A stretch of 64,000 bases of DNA from the NCBI RefSeq assembly GCF_020229735.1, contig NZ_CP083455.1, positions 1,205,001 through 1,269,000 of the forward strand, given 5' to 3'. This DNA comes from Deinococcus taeanensis. Its GTDB lineage: Bacteria > Deinococcota > Deinococci > Deinococcales > Deinococcaceae. The stretch's first letter is position 1, and each line of letters begins with the position of its first letter. Under the pieces are notes generated by a model. That model saw nothing but the letters and a program-made list of their open reading frames with translations. It made no database searches and was not told where the DNA came from. This document shows, in pieces, positions 41,671 through 52,164 of this stretch. Both the position numbers and the translations under genes were made by a program.

Positions 41671-43836
41671 ATGTCTGCCGCTGTGCCCACCCCCAACGCT
41701 GCCCTGACCCTCCTGAAGACCGTATGGGGCTACGACGCCTTCCGCGGCGTGCAGGCTGACATCGTCCACACCGTCACGCAGGGCGGCAACGCCATGGTCC
41801 TGATGCCTACCGGCGGCGGCAAGAGCCTGTGCTACCAGGTGCCCAGCCTCCTGCGCGACGGTGTGGGCATCGTGGTGTCCCCCCTGATTGCCCTGATGAA
41901 GGACCAGGTGGATACCCTGCGCGGTCTGGGTGTCCGGGCCGCCGCCCTGAACTCCACGCTGTCCCCGGAGGGCGTCCGCGAGGTTGAAGCGGCCCTGCTG
42001 GCCGGCACTCTGGACCTGCTGTACGTCGCCCCCGAGCGCCTGCTGCTGCCGCGCACCCTGGAGCTCCTGGAGCGGGCCCCGGTGGCCCTGTTCGCTGTGG
42101 ACGAAGCCCACTGCGTGTCCCAGTGGGGCCATGACTTCCGGCCGGAGTACCAGGGCCTGGGGGTGCTGCCCGAACGCTTTCCTCAGGTGCCGCGCCTCGC
42201 CCTGACTGCCACCGCGGACGACCGGACCCGCGCGGACATCCTGAACGTGCTGGGTCTGCGCGGCGCGCCGCAGTTCATCTCATCTTTCGACCGGCCGAAC
42301 ATCCAGTACCGGGTGGCGACCAAGGAAGGCCCGAAAACGCAGCTGCTTGACTTCATCCGGAGCGAACACCCGGGGGACGCGGGCATCGTGTACTGTCTGT
42401 CGCGAAAATCCGTGGAGGACACCGCGCGGTGGCTTCAGGCGCAGGGTGTCGATGCGGTCGCGTACCACGCTGGCCTGCCACCCCGTGAACGCACCCTCGC
42501 TCAGGACCGCTTCCTGAATGAGGAGGGTCTGGTGGTGGTCGCCACCGTGGCCTTCGGCATGGGGATCGACAAACCGAACGTGCGGTTCGTGGCGCACCTG
42601 GACCTGCCCAAGAGCATGGAAGGCTACTACCAGGAAACGGGCCGCGCTGGCCGTGACGGTCTGCCCAGCACCGCCTGGATGGTGTACGGCCTCGCCGACG
42701 TCGTGAACGTGCGCCGCATGCTGGCCTCCAGCGACGCCCCCGAGGAGGTCAAGCGGGTGGAGGCCGCGAAGCTCGACGCCCTGCTCACCTACTGCGAGAC
42801 GGCCTCCTGCCGCCGCGAGGTGCTGCTGGAGTACTTCGGCGAGGCCTACCAGGGCCCGTGCGGCCACTGCGACACCTGCATCAACCCTCCGCAGGTGCGG
42901 GACATGACCCGCGAGGCCCAGATGGCGCTGTCAGCCGCAATCCGGACCGGGAACCGTTACGGCGCCGCGCACCTGACCGACGTCCTGCTGGGCCGCGCCA
43001 CCGAGAAGGTCGTTGCCATGAATCACCACACGCTGCCGACCTTCGGGGTGGGCGCCACACACGACGAGAAAACCTGGCGGGGCGTGCTGCGCCAGCTCGT
43101 GAGCCTCGGGTACCTTGCGGCCGCCGAGCACCACGGCCTGTCCGCCACCGGCAAGGCCCGCGCGTTACTGAAGGGCGAAACGACCCTGGCGCTGCGCGAG
43201 GATACCCTGAGCGCCCGGCCCGGCAAACGGGACCGCGGCGACCGCACCCGGGACCGCGCCAGCCGCGCGCCCGTCTCGGCTGATGATCAGCCGCTGTTCG
43301 AGACGCTGCGGCAGTGGCGCCTGACCCGCGCGCGCGCGCAGGGCGTTCCGCCGTACGTGATCTTCACGGACGCTACCCTGAAAGCCATCACGGAATTCAA
43401 GCCCACCAGCCACGCCACCCTGGGCACCGTCAGCGGCATCGGACAGCGCAAACTCAGTGATTACGGCGATGAGGTCGTGCAGATCGTCCGGGACGCCCTG
43501 AGCGGCAAGACGGTCACGCTGCCCGACCCGCAGGAGCGGGGCGTGCGGGCAAACTCCGCCGTGCTGGGCGTCCTCAATCGCCGCGGCCCGGACGCCCTGG
43601 ACGAAACCCCCGCGCCAGCGTCCGTCGCGGACGCCCTGAGGGACCTGCGGCGCACCCTCACCCGCGAAACTGGACTTAGTGCGTACGTGATCTATACGAA
43701 CGCCGCGCTTGAAGCGCTCGCTGAACGCCAGCCCCGCAGCCTCGACGATCTGCGGGACATCCCCGGCTTCGGACCCAAACGAATTGAAGCGTACGGTGAA
43801 CGGATTCTGGCCGCCGTGGACCGCGTTCTCGCCTGA
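41671..43836 (+). CDS. recQ: ATP-dependent DNA helicase RecQ with two HRDC domains
   Basis: Protein of 721 aa, 3'-5' helicase in recombination repair. Motifs: LMPTGGGKSLCYQVP (Walker A), VDEAHCVSQWGHDFRPEY, ATVAFGMGIDKPNVRFV and QETGRAGRDG. The zinc site is built from CETASCRREVLLEYF and CGHCDTC, then a winged helix. Two HRDC domains follow, at about 535-610 and 640-721. D. radiodurans RecQ is known for three HRDC domains and about 824 aa, so one is missing here. ATG at 41671 lies 7 nt after TATGCT, giving a leaderless start; the upstream ATG at 41659 is inside the -10 box. An RDRM-like site covers the promoter. Confidence 0.95.
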   Translation: MSAAVPTPNAALTLLKTVWGYDAFRGVQADIVHTVTQGGNAMVLMPTGGGKSLCYQVPSLLRDGVGIVVSPLIALMKDQVDTLRGLGVRAAALNSTLSPEGVREVEAALLAGTLDLLYVAPERLLLPRTLELLERAPVALFAVDEAHCVSQWGHDFRPEYQGLGVLPERFPQVPRLALTATADDRTRADILNVLGLRGAPQFISSFDRPNIQYRVATKEGPKTQLLDFIRSEHPGDAGIVYCLSRKSVEDTARWLQAQGVDAVAYHAGLPPRERTLAQDRFLNEEGLVVVATVAFGMGIDKPNVRFVAHLDLPKSMEGYYQETGRAGRDGLPSTAWMVYGLADVVNVRRMLASSDAPEEVKRVEAAKLDALLTYCETASCRREVLLEYFGEAYQGPCGHCDTCINPPQVRDMTREAQMALSAAIRTGNRYGAAHLTDVLLGRATEKVVAMNHHTLPTFGVGATHDEKTWRGVLRQLVSLGYLAAAEHHGLSATGKARALLKGETTLALREDTLSARPGKRDRGDRTRDRASRAPVSADDQPLFETLRQWRLTRARAQGVPPYVIFTDATLKAITEFKPTSHATLGTVSGIGQRKLSDYGDEVVQIVRDALSGKTVTLPDPQERGVRANSAVLGVLNRRGPDALDETPAPASVADALRDLRRTLTRETGLSAYVIYTNAALEALAERQPRSLDDLRDIPGFGPKRIEAYGERILAAVDRVLA

Positions 43837-43854
43837 CCCCCGGGGCGCCCACCC

Positions 43855-44211
43855 TCAGGGCGCGGCGTCTGCATGCCGGGCCCGGTGGCCGTCAATTTCA
43901 CGCTGCAGGAAGAAGTTCAGCAGCGTCCGCAGGGTCGCGATGGCCGCGAGCTTCCCAATGTCATCCCACGACGGCGCGATCGCTGTGCGCAGGATATCGG
44001 CCGCCAGCGTGAACTCCAGCGCCACCGCCAGCCAGCGGCCCAACTCCAGGCGCAGGCTCTCCTTCTGCCGGTCCGGTTCCCGACTGGGCCGCACAAAGGC
44101 CATGACGGCCTGCACCAGGGCCACGAGGGTGGCTGCGGCGATCAGCAGCGCAGCCGCGACCTCCACCACGGTGGCCACCACTTCGGTCCAGTGCTTCACG
44201 GCCTCGAACAT
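43855..44211 (-). CDS. DUF1622 membrane protein
   Basis: Protein of 118 aa. One long hydrophobic segment (about 10-40), then the conserved LRLELGRWLAVALEFTLAADILRTAIAP and IATLRTLLNFFLQREI, hallmarks of the DUF1622 family of inner-membrane proteins with unknown role. The ATG at 44211 gives the usual family length. A TTG at 44256 would add 15 residues and is a weaker start. Convergent with recQ, 18 nt apart. Confidence 0.85.
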   Translation of the reverse strand: MFEAVKHWTEVVATVVEVAAALLIAAATLVALVQAVMAFVRPSREPDRQKESLRLELGRWLAVALEFTLAADILRTAIAPSWDDIGKLAAIATLRTLLNFFLQREIDGHRARHADAAP

Positions 44212-44275
44212 GCCCTGAGTGTTCCACGTGCCCTCAGGGTTCTCTGGGAGGCTCAAGGGTTCCTGAACCAGCGCC

Positions 44276-45070
44276 TTACAGGCTCAGGGCCAGCTCTACC
44301 GCCTCGCGCAGCCCACCGTCATCCACGTGCGCAACCCGGTACCGGGACGCGGCGACCGCGGGGGCGTCGGCATTGCCCATGGCGACGGGGTGGCCCACCA
44401 CGCGCATTGCGGTCACGTCGTTCTCGCCGTCCCCGACCATCATCACGCGGTCCATGTCCAGTCCGTACTGCGCCGCCACGCGCTGCACCGCCGTGCCCTT
44501 GCTGACTCCGGCGGCCGTCACACTGATGAACATGACCTCCGGCATCACCGGACTGCCTGCCGGGTGCAGTTCCATGCCTGGGTGCGCCTCAGCCGTCACG
44601 ACGGTCTCCTCGTCACGCGGAACCACCCACTGCGTGCGAACCACGCTGCCCGGCAGGTCGCGCGGCGCGCGCGCCTCGTACGGGACGCCCAGCAGCGCCG
44701 CGTGCCGCTCGGCGAGGTCACCGGGTTTCGTGACCGCGAACTCGAGGTCCGTGTACACCTCCAGCAGCCGGTCGGTATGGCGGGCGCGGTCCAGCAGCAG
44801 CGCCAGGCCGTCTTTCGGGAACGGCGCCGACAGGCTGCGGCCGTCACCGACATTCACGACGCTCGCGCCGTTCTGGAAGACGTGCCAGCCGTCCGGGTCA
44901 AGGCGCTCGGCATACGTCCGCGCGTTCCCGATGGCCGGACGCCCGCTGCACAGCGCAATCCGCACGCCCTGAGCCCGGGCGTGCGCCAGCGCCACCCACA
45001 CGTCCTCCCGGACGTGATTTCCCGTTCCCACCAGGGTGCCGTCCACGTCCACACAGATCAGTCCAAGCAT
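44276..45070 (-). CDS. HAD-superfamily (Cof-type) sugar-phosphatase-like hydrolase
   Basis: Protein of 264 aa. HAD motif [10 protein letters not shown] (nucleophile Asp plus acid Asp), motif II LCSGRP, Lys in GVSKGTAV and motif [15 protein letters not shown]. The C2B cap lies in the middle (about 80-190). Such enzymes hydrolyse phosphosugars, PLP or FMN; substrate not predictable. ATG at 45070 is 6 nt after TATAGT (45077-45082), so leaderless. Confidence 0.92.
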   Translation of the reverse strand: MLGLICVDVDGTLVGTGNHVREDVWVALAHARAQGVRIALCSGRPAIGNARTYAERLDPDGWHVFQNGASVVNVGDGRSLSAPFPKDGLALLLDRARHTDRLLEVYTDLEFAVTKPGDLAERHAALLGVPYEARAPRDLPGSVVRTQWVVPRDEETVVTAEAHPGMELHPAGSPVMPEVMFISVTAAGVSKGTAVQRVAAQYGLDMDRVMMVGDGENDVTAMRVVGHPVAMGNADAPAVAASRYRVAHVDDGGLREAVELALSL

Positions 45071-45125
45071 CCGGGCACTATAGGCGCTGCGTCTCAGGGC
45101 CACGCCGGGTCGGGTGGACAGGCGC

Positions 45126-46016
45126 TCAGTGGCCGGGCTGCCAGTGCCCCTCGCGCTCCACCGTCGCGCACCCACCCACGTGCACGGCCAGCACCTGTTC
45201 GCCCTGCAGCTCCAGTTCCACCTCAACTTCACCGGGCGTGCCCAGGGCGTGCCCCTGGTACACCAGTCCGCACGCCCGGTCGCCACGGACCGGGAGGCGC
45301 CCCTGCCGGGCCAGCAGCGCCATCAGGGCCCCCGCCGCGCTGCCCGTGACCGGATCTTCCGGGATGCCGACCGCCGGTGCGAAGTCCCGTGCGGCAAAGC
45401 GGTTCACGCCCATCGGCGCGTAAGCGTAGATACTCACGACGCCCAGAGCGTCACTCAGCGCGTGAATCCGCGTGAGGTCCGGTTCCAGGCCGTCGAGAAT
45501 CACGCTGTCCAGGAGCGGCACGAAGACGCTCCACAGGCCGGTGCTGGCGGCGGCCATGGGCAGGCCGCGGTGAATCATGCGGGAATTGATGCCGAGCGCC
45601 TCGGCCAGTCCTTCACGCAGTTCGACCGGCAGGGCACGGTAGGCAGGGGAGGGCTGCTGCATCCACACGCGCCGCGGTACGCCCGCTTCGCACTCCAGAC
45701 GCAGGGGCACCCGGCCGGCGAGAGTGTCGAGGTGCAGCTCGTCGCCAGCCGTCCACTCTCCGGCCTGAGCGAGCGTCAGGCCAAGCGCGACCGTGGCGTG
45801 CCCGCAGAACTCGACCTCCTGCGTGGGCGTGAAATAGCGGACCCGGGCCACTGGGCCTTCGCGCCTCGTGATAAACACGGTCTCCGGGGCCCCCAGGTGT
45901 GTGGCGAGGGCCTGCATGTCCTGCCGTGAGAGCCGGGCGGCGTCCAGGACCACCCCGGCACGGTTGCCGTGCCCTGGGGTATCGGTGAAGGCGCTCACCT
46001 CGCTGAAAGCGATCAT
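45126..46016 (-). CDS. PhzF family isomerase/epimerase
   Basis: Protein of 296 aa with the duplicated diaminopimelate-epimerase-like fold. Catalytic Glu in the family ETVFI motif ([11 protein letters not shown]), [12 protein letters not shown] in the N lobe and [16 protein letters not shown] in the C lobe. Known members are phenazine isomerases, but most chromosomal copies have unknown substrates. The ATG at 46016 lies 6 nt after TACACT (46023-46028): leaderless. A CRP-like element is centred about 68 bp upstream of the start, so the gene may be under global control. Confidence 0.9.
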   Translation of the reverse strand: MIAFSEVSAFTDTPGHGNRAGVVLDAARLSRQDMQALATHLGAPETVFITRREGPVARVRYFTPTQEVEFCGHATVALGLTLAQAGEWTAGDELHLDTLAGRVPLRLECEAGVPRRVWMQQPSPAYRALPVELREGLAEALGINSRMIHRGLPMAAASTGLWSVFVPLLDSVILDGLEPDLTRIHALSDALGVVSIYAYAPMGVNRFAARDFAPAVGIPEDPVTGSAAGALMALLARQGRLPVRGDRACGLVYQGHALGTPGEVEVELELQGEQVLAVHVGGCATVEREGHWQPGH

Positions 46017-46058
46017 CTCATCAGTGTAGCTCAAGGAAGCGGGATAATCGGACAAGAA

Positions 46059-46091
46059 TTTCACGATGCAGAAAATCGTGAAATAATTCAC
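46059..46091. promoter_or_regulatory. CRP/FNR-like operator element, copy A
   Basis: A 33-bp A+T-rich element: TTTCACGA, spacer, then ATCGTGAA-ATAA-TTCAC. The core GTGA-N6-TCAC (46078-46091) fits the CRP consensus TGTGA-N6-TCACA except at the outer bases. Centred at 46084.5, about 68 bp upstream of the leaderless PhzF start. Same arrangement as copies B, C and D. Confidence 0.6.
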
Positions 46092-46107
46092 TTAATGCGG
46101 ACATACA

Positions 46108-46127
46108 GGCCCCCTAAAAAGAGGGCC
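46108..46127 (-). terminator. Possible terminator of asnS
   Basis: GGCCC / GGGCC around a loop with five T on the minus strand, 16 nt after the asnS stop; short stem. Confidence 0.4.
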
Positions 46128-46142
46128 ACATGCACCAATTTT

Positions 46143-47486
46143 TTAAGGCCGCATTCGCGTCAACATCCGTGGGAACGGAATGGCCTCACGAATGTGGTCA
46201 ATGCCCGTAATCCATGCGATCACCCGTTCCAGGCCCATCCCAAAGCCTGCGTGCGGCATGCTGCCCGTCCGGCGCAGATCCAGGTACCATTCGAAGGCCT
46301 CCACGGGCAGTCCCTCATGCTCAATGCGCGATTTCAGCAGATCGTAATCATGGATGCGTTCACTGCCCCCAATAATCTCGCCGTACCCTTCAGGAGCAAT
46401 CATGTCGTCACACAGCGCCACGCGTGGGTCCAGCGGGTCAGGCTGCATGTAGAACGCCTTGATGGCTGCCGGGTAACGTTCAATAATCACCGGACGGTCA
46501 AAGTGATGCCCGAGAATCGTCTCGTGCGGCGCACCCAGATCGTCGCCCCACTCGACAGGCTGAACGTCCTCCTGAACGTTCGGCGGCAGATCCCGGCTCT
46601 CGATGTGCTGACGCACGATGTCCAGAGCGTCCGTGTAAGTGACGCGCGGGTAGTTGCCCTCAGCCGCGCCCTCCAGTCTGGTGACGTCACGACCGAGGAC
46701 CTTCAGTTCCTCCTGACATTCACTCAGGGCGCGGCGCACGATGAAACTCACGAACCGCTCCTGAAGCGCCATGTTCTCCGCATGGTTGCTGGGCACCACC
46801 TCGGGCTCGATCATCCAGAACTCCAGCAGGTGCCGGCGCGTCTTGCTTTTCTCAGCGCGGAACGTCGGGCCGAAGGTGTACACCTTCCCGAACGCGAACG
46901 CTCCTGCCTCGGCATGCAGCTGTCCGGTCTGGGAAAGGTACGCCTTGTCCTCACCGAACAGGTCAATCTCGAACAGTTCCGTGGTGCCTTCCGCGGCGTT
47001 CGGCGTGAAGAACGGCGCGTCGAACCGGATGAACCCCTCGCCATGGAAGAAATCCACGACCGCACGCTGCACGCAGTCGCGCACGCGCATGATCGCCCAG
47101 GGACGACGGTGCCGTAGCCACACGTGCCGGTGATCCATCAGGAACTCAATGCCGTGCTCCTTGGGCGTAATGGCGTACTCCGCGTGATTCTCGCTGATGG
47201 GGGAGAGATCCTGCACCGCGAGCTCCACTCCACCCGGGGCGCGGTCATCGGCGCGGACCTCACCGGTGACCGTGACCGCCTGCTCCTGCGTGAGGCGTTT
47301 GGCCTGCTCGAACACGTCTTCACTGACATCGTTCTTGAAGACAGTGGCCTGCACGAAGCCACTCCCGTCACGGAGCTTCAGGAACTGGATCTTCCCCTTG
47401 CCACTTTTGTCCGTCAGCCACGCGTGCAGCGTGACCGTCTGACCCACATGTTGTTTCAGGTCGTGAATGCTGGAATGAACGCTCAT
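46143..47486 (-). CDS. asnS: Asparaginyl-tRNA synthetase
   Basis: Protein of 447 aa, class IIb aminoacyl-tRNA synthetase. N-terminal OB anticodon-binding domain (about 15-105), then class II motif 2 [21 protein letters not shown] and motif 3 [14 protein letters not shown]. AsnRS-type features include [29 protein letters not shown] at 47486 lies 8 nt after TATACT (47495-47500), so the transcript is essentially leaderless and the long upstream region is not its leader from this promoter. Confidence 0.95.
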   Translation of the reverse strand: MSVHSSIHDLKQHVGQTVTLHAWLTDKSGKGKIQFLKLRDGSGFVQATVFKNDVSEDVFEQAKRLTQEQAVTVTGEVRADDRAPGGVELAVQDLSPISENHAEYAITPKEHGIEFLMDHRHVWLRHRRPWAIMRVRDCVQRAVVDFFHGEGFIRFDAPFFTPNAAEGTTELFEIDLFGEDKAYLSQTGQLHAEAGAFAFGKVYTFGPTFRAEKSKTRRHLLEFWMIEPEVVPSNHAENMALQERFVSFIVRRALSECQEELKVLGRDVTRLEGAAEGNYPRVTYTDALDIVRQHIESRDLPPNVQEDVQPVEWGDDLGAPHETILGHHFDRPVIIERYPAAIKAFYMQPDPLDPRVALCDDMIAPEGYGEIIGGSERIHDYDLLKSRIEHEGLPVEAFEWYLDLRRTGSMPHAGFGMGLERVIAWITGIDHIREAIPFPRMLTRMRP

Positions 47487-47848
47487 CGCGGCTCAGTATA
47501 GGCAGCCGCGGCACGTCCAGGCACGGCGCCGGGGCTCCCGCCGAGATCTGCCGTCCGAGCTCGCAGTTCATCCGTTACTGGAATTTAGTCTTTCTGTCAC
47601 TCTGCCGCTTCTTGATGGTTCTTTCTCCAGCTCGGCTTTGGTAAGGGTATCTGCGCGGCGCCCTCTCTACAGGACACGAATGTCGGTTTCTTTAGCTGGT
47701 ATGCATGGAGGCAGGCTGCCCTGTCCCCGGAGGCTGCGCCCAGGTCTGCGCCGGGCCGAGCGTGCGAGGAACGAAGATAATGTGAACCGGTTGGTGTGCG
47801 GTCCCACACGAGGCTTGGCGTTTGAAAGAACATTATCAGATCTTGAAG

Positions 47849-47854
47849 ATTATA
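47849..47854 (-). promoter_or_regulatory. Orphan consensus -10 box next to element B
   Basis: A perfect TATAAT on the minus strand, rare in this G+C-rich window. Transcription would begin near 47842, placing the core of element B at about -40.5, the class II CRP position. It would yield an RNA running toward asnS. Confidence 0.45.
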
Positions 47855-47855
47855 A

Positions 47856-47889
47856 AATCACGAATCTGCCTCATCGTGAAAATATTCAC
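47856..47889. promoter_or_regulatory. CRP/FNR-like operator element, copy B
   Basis: A 34-bp relative of copy A: AATCACGA, spacer, then ATCGTGAA-AATA-TTCAC. The core GTGAAAATATTCAC (47876-47889) is a perfect 14-bp palindrome. Confidence 0.6.
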
Positions 47890-47904
47890 TTGATTTGATA
47901 TAGA

Positions 47905-47921
47905 CCCGCCGAAATGGCGGG
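47905..47921 (-). terminator. Possible terminator of tpiA
   Basis: CCCGCC / GGCGGG with a 5-nt loop followed on the minus strand by TCTATAT, 10 nt after the tpiA stop. Confidence 0.5.
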
Positions 47922-47930
47922 CTGCACCGT

Positions 47931-48665
47931 TCACTTCAGCGCGTCATTCATGCCCAGAACATCAGAGACCTTCAGACTGGCGCCGCCCACCAGCGCACCG
48001 TTCACATTTGGCTTTGCGCAGATGCTGGCAATATTGTCCGGCTTCACGCTCCCGCCGTACAGCACGCGCACTTCAGCTGCCGCCGCGCCGTACCGTTGTT
48101 CCAGCGCGCCGCGAATGGCGGCGGCCAGTTCCTCCGCGTCGTCGGCCGTGGCGGTCCGGCCAGTCCCAATCGCCCAGACAGGCTCGTAGGCGATCACCAC
48201 GTCACTGCTCACGCCCTCCAGGCTGCCGGTCAGCTGCGCCAGCGTGAAGGGCACGTGCTCACCTTTCTCGCGCACATCGAGCTTCTCGCCCACACATACG
48301 ATGGGGATCAGGCCGTTCGCCTGCGCCTGCCTGGCTTTGGCAGCCACGAGGGCGTCTGACTCACCGTGGTAGTCACGCCGTTCGCTGTGGCCCACGACAA
48401 CGTAGCTCGCGCCGACGTCCTTGAGCATCGCGGCGCTGATCTCGCCGGTGTACGCGCCGGAGTCATGCGCAGACACGTCCTGGCCCCCAAAGGCCACGCC
48501 CGCCGGCAGGTTGGCCGCGAGCGCACTGAGGGTCACGGCGGGCGCCATAACGGCCAGGGTCGCGTCGCCCGGAACGAGTTTCTCCGAGAGATCCTGCGCC
48601 CACGCGCGCGCCTCGGTGGGGGTCTTGTTCATCTTCCAGTTCAGGGCCAGCAGGTTGTTCGGCAT
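47931..48665 (-). CDS. tpiA: Triosephosphate isomerase
   Basis: Protein of 244 aa that interconverts DHAP and glyceraldehyde-3-phosphate. Catalytic Lys in LNWKMNK, His in VVVGHSERR, Glu in [11 protein letters not shown], and the phosphate loop [15 protein letters not shown] in the end of the GNAT gene serves as ribosome-binding site. Last gene of the gap-pgk-GNAT-tpiA set, all on the minus strand. Confidence 0.96.
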   Translation of the reverse strand: MPNNLLALNWKMNKTPTEARAWAQDLSEKLVPGDATLAVMAPAVTLSALAANLPAGVAFGGQDVSAHDSGAYTGEISAAMLKDVGASYVVVGHSERRDYHGESDALVAAKARQAQANGLIPIVCVGEKLDVREKGEHVPFTLAQLTGSLEGVSSDVVIAYEPVWAIGTGRTATADDAEELAAAIRGALEQRYGAAAAEVRVLYGGSVKPDNIASICAKPNVNGALVGGASLKVSDVLGMNDALK

Positions 48666-48670
48666 GTGTC

Positions 48671-49702
48671 TTACTCCTTTTTCAGGCGGGCCAGGACCGT
48701 GTGCACGTCGCCCTGCCACACGGTGGCGGCAATGAACGGCCGGAAGCCCATGTCGGTGTTGATTTTGAGCATCGGGCTGTTGCTCTCGGCATTCTGCGTG
48801 CGGATTTCGCGGGCGCCCGGATTGTGCCGGGCGAGTTCCTTCACGTTCGCCCCTTTCAGCCAGCGGCCCAGGCCGTGGCCTCGGTGTTCGGGCAGCACCC
48901 CGGTGTTGCCCTGCGCCACGATCTCCGGGCGCGCTTCGCGCCAGGACAGTTCGTTCAGGCCAACCAGCTCGCCGTTCGGGGCGCGGACCACGGCGGTCAG
49001 GAGCGTGCGCCCACCGGCGCGGCTCAGCTGCTCCATTTCCTGGACTTCCTTCGCGGTGATGTGGGTGTCCTCCACGTTCAGGTCGTCCCGTGGGGCGCTG
49101 TTCATCACGTTCAGGAGGGTGGCGTACCCGGTCAGTTGCGCGTCGGGCGTTCCGTTCAGCCAGAATTCGATGCTGTAGTCGTCGTCGGGACGGGCGGTCC
49201 AGCGGTCGAGCAGGCCGTCCGGGATGTCTGTGAGCATCAGCCGGCTCTCGCGGTTCACCTGCCCCCGCTCGAAGCCGGCGCGCACAGCGAACGCCTCGCC
49301 CGCCGGCACGCGGTCAACGGTGCGGGTCAGCAGCAGGGTCCGCCCGCGCGTCTGCACGAACTGCGCGGCTTGGCGCAGCAGGTCGCGGCCCAGGCCCCGG
49401 TGTCGCCAGGCGGGCGCGACCATGACGTCGAGTTCCGCGACGTGCCGGTTGGTGTCGAGGTTCAGCATCTGCGTGCGGGCGTGGGCGTGAATGCCGGTGT
49501 CGTCCTCCACGGTCCAGATGTGCATGTCGACCATGGCGGGGAGGTGCTGCAGCTGACCCCAGATGTCCTGCGCGCGGATGGCCGGGTCACCGGGGTTCGA
49601 TTCGCGTCTGAGTTCGTTCAGGTGGGTCACGAACTGCCGGGTGAATTCCTCGGTGAACTGCGTGCGGTCGCGCCGCATGACGGTTGGTGTGCTGGTGGTC
49701 AT
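48671..49702 (-). CDS. Double GNAT-domain acetyltransferase
   Basis: Protein of 343 aa with two GCN5-type domains. The first carries [18 protein letters not shown] (acetyl-CoA loop, about 95-115), the second [21 protein letters not shown] (about 265-285) and the end [19 protein letters not shown]. The tandem layout resembles MshD-like and Eis-like enzymes, but the acceptor is unknown. GGAGG precedes the ATG. It sits inside the lower-glycolysis set between pgk and tpiA, which suggests co-expression rather than a shared pathway. Confidence 0.88.
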   Translation of the reverse strand: MTTSTPTVMRRDRTQFTEEFTRQFVTHLNELRRESNPGDPAIRAQDIWGQLQHLPAMVDMHIWTVEDDTGIHAHARTQMLNLDTNRHVAELDVMVAPAWRHRGLGRDLLRQAAQFVQTRGRTLLLTRTVDRVPAGEAFAVRAGFERGQVNRESRLMLTDIPDGLLDRWTARPDDDYSIEFWLNGTPDAQLTGYATLLNVMNSAPRDDLNVEDTHITAKEVQEMEQLSRAGGRTLLTAVVRAPNGELVGLNELSWREARPEIVAQGNTGVLPEHRGHGLGRWLKGANVKELARHNPGAREIRTQNAESNSPMLKINTDMGFRPFIAATVWQGDVHTVLARLKKE

Positions 49703-49742
49703 GTGACCTCCAGTGTGTCACGCGTGCCGACCCCGGCGTGGC

Positions 49743-50915
49743 TCATTTCATTGCTTCGACGCCGGGCAGCGCTTTGCCTTCGAGCAGTTCGAGACTGGCG
49801 CCGCCGCCGGTGCTGATGTGGTCGATCTGATCGGCTTTGCCGCTCTTGTTGATGGCGCTTACGGAGTCGCCGCCGCCGATCACGGTGTACGCCTGGTTCT
49901 TCAGGCTGCCCACGGCGGCGGCGATGGCGTTGGTGCCACTGGCGAAGGCGGGGAATTCGAATACACCGAGTGGTCCGTTCCAGAAGACGGTTCTGGCCCC
50001 CTTGAGCGCCTCGCTGTACTGCTCGACCGTGGCGGGTCCGGCGTCCAGGCCCTGCCACCCGTCCGGGATGGCGTTCGAGGCCACCACCTGGGTGTTCGCG
50101 TCGGCGCTGAAGGCGTCGGCGGCAACGACGTCCACGGGCAGCATGATTTTGTCCCCGTACTCGCTGAGCAGGCGGCGGGCGAGGTCAAGCTGATCGTCTT
50201 CATGGATGCTCTCGCCGATCTTGCCGCCCTGCGACTTGATGAACGTGTAGGCCATGCCGCCACCGATCAGGAGGCGGTCCACGCGGGGCAGCAGGTTCTC
50301 AATGACCTTGATCTTGTCGCTGACCTTCGCGCCGCCGATGATCACCACGTACGGGCGTTCGGCGCCGTGCAGGAGTTTCCCGAGGGCGTCCACTTCGGTT
50401 TGCAGCAGGGTGCCGGCCGCGTGCGGCAGGCGTTCAGCCACGCCGCTGACGGAGGAGTGCGCGCGGTGGGCGCTGCCGAACGCGTCCAGCACGAACGCGT
50501 CACCCAGGCGGGCAAGTTTCTCGTTCAGCTCGGCGTTGTTCTTCTCCTCGCCGGTGCTGAAGCGCACGTTCTCCAGCAGCGCCACGGCGCCGCCGGGCAG
50601 GGCCTGCACCGCGGCGAGCGTTTCCTCGCTGTCGGCGGTGCCTTCAATGAACGTGACCGGGCGGCCCAGCACCTGTTGCAGGACCGGCGCCACGGGGCGC
50701 AGAGAGTATTTCTCTTCAGGGCCGTTCTTGGGACGGCCGAAGTGGCTCATGAGGATCACGTTGCGCGCCCCGGCGTCCAGCAGGGCGTTGATGGTGGGGA
50801 GGCTGGCGGTGACGCGCGTGTCGTCCTGCACCACGCCGTCCTTGACGGGCACGTTGTAGTCCACGCGCACCAGGACGCGTTTGCCGCTGACATCGAGGGA
50901 ATTCAGGTTCTGCAT
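49743..50915 (-). CDS. pgk: Phosphoglycerate kinase
   Basis: Protein of 390 aa, ATP-forming step of glycolysis. Signature [15 protein letters not shown], then [28 protein letters not shown]-like [17 protein letters not shown], the hinge [13 protein letters not shown], and the C-lobe WNGPLGVFE and [12 protein letters not shown] at 50915 has GGAGG 5 nt upstream. Follows gap with an 81-nt spacer holding a long inverted repeat. Confidence 0.96.
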   Translation of the reverse strand: MQNLNSLDVSGKRVLVRVDYNVPVKDGVVQDDTRVTASLPTINALLDAGARNVILMSHFGRPKNGPEEKYSLRPVAPVLQQVLGRPVTFIEGTADSEETLAAVQALPGGAVALLENVRFSTGEEKNNAELNEKLARLGDAFVLDAFGSAHRAHSSVSGVAERLPHAAGTLLQTEVDALGKLLHGAERPYVVIIGGAKVSDKIKVIENLLPRVDRLLIGGGMAYTFIKSQGGKIGESIHEDDQLDLARRLLSEYGDKIMLPVDVVAADAFSADANTQVVASNAIPDGWQGLDAGPATVEQYSEALKGARTVFWNGPLGVFEFPAFASGTNAIAAAVGSLKNQAYTVIGGGDSVSAINKSGKADQIDHISTGGGASLELLEGKALPGVEAMK

Positions 50916-50939
50916 GGGACCTCCAGGAACACAGGAAGT

Positions 50940-50987
50940 GATGGTTGATGGTGGACGGTAAGGACCATCAACCATCAACCATCACGG
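50940..50987. repeat. Inverted repeat between gap and pgk
   Basis: GTGATGGTTGATGGT on one side and its exact complement on the other, with an extra ATCAACC unit in the right arm, so the stem can slip by one 7-nt register. No T tract follows. It may stabilise or process the gap-pgk mRNA. Confidence 0.7.
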
Positions 50988-50996
50988 GTGGGCGCT

Positions 50997-52055
<1,059 letters not shown>

Positions 52056-52066
52056 TTAACGCCTGA

Positions 52067-52120
52067 TGTCAAGGCGCCCCTTCGTGTCACCTGTACACGA
52101 ACAGAGTTCTGTACCGGGTA
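52067..52120 (-). promoter_or_regulatory. Candidate gap promoter with upstream palindrome
   Basis: TTGACA at 52067-52072 (minus). Just upstream, at about 52091-52121, lies an interrupted dyad: TGTAC ... GTACA outside and GAAC-AGA-GTTC inside. It could be an operator for a sugar-responsive regulator. No clear -10 partner. Confidence 0.4.
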
Positions 52121-52147
52121 CAAGAAAAAAGCGCCCCGCGGGGCGCT
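52121..52147 (-). terminator. Intrinsic terminator of yceI
   Basis: AGCGCCCC / GGGGCGCT perfect hairpin, centre GCGC-type, followed on the minus strand by TTTTTTCTTG. Textbook rho-independent terminator 18 nt after the yceI stop. Confidence 0.9.
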
Positions 52148-52164
52148 GCTCCTGTTCCGACCGC

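Larger units (their letters stand above)
47501..47930. other. A+T-rich intergenic island between asnS and tpiA
   Basis: 430 bp with no convincing gene. Frames of 78 codons (minus) and 86 codons (plus) lack family resemblance and ribosome-binding sites. Base composition from 47820 to 47905 is far more A+T-rich than the surroundings. It holds element B, a minus-strand TATAAT (47849-47854) and a tpiA terminator candidate. A small RNA or a decayed gene is possible. Confidence 0.4.

Noticed and set aside
46059..46091. parS-like sequence (TTTCAC/GTGAAA)
   Set aside because: The two halves are separated by about 13 nt instead of adjoining as in parS, and the pattern fits GTGA-N6-TCAC better.
47805..47830. 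T-box-like TGGGACCGC on the minus strand upstream of asnS
   Set aside because: It lies far 5' of asnS near the presumed start of the RNA, not before a terminator. There is no specifier stem, and asnS has its own leaderless promoter.
47597..47898. Open frames of 78 and 86 codons in the asnS-tpiA gap
   Set aside because: They overlap each other on opposite strands, lack start signals, and resemble no family.
50940..50987. Short CRISPR-like or tandem repeat array
   Set aside because: Only one dyad of 7-nt units with no spacers.
52091..52121. LexA/DinR-type box GAAC-N-GTTC
   Set aside because: Spacing is 3 nt, not the 4 nt of the Bacillus box, and gap is not a damage gene.
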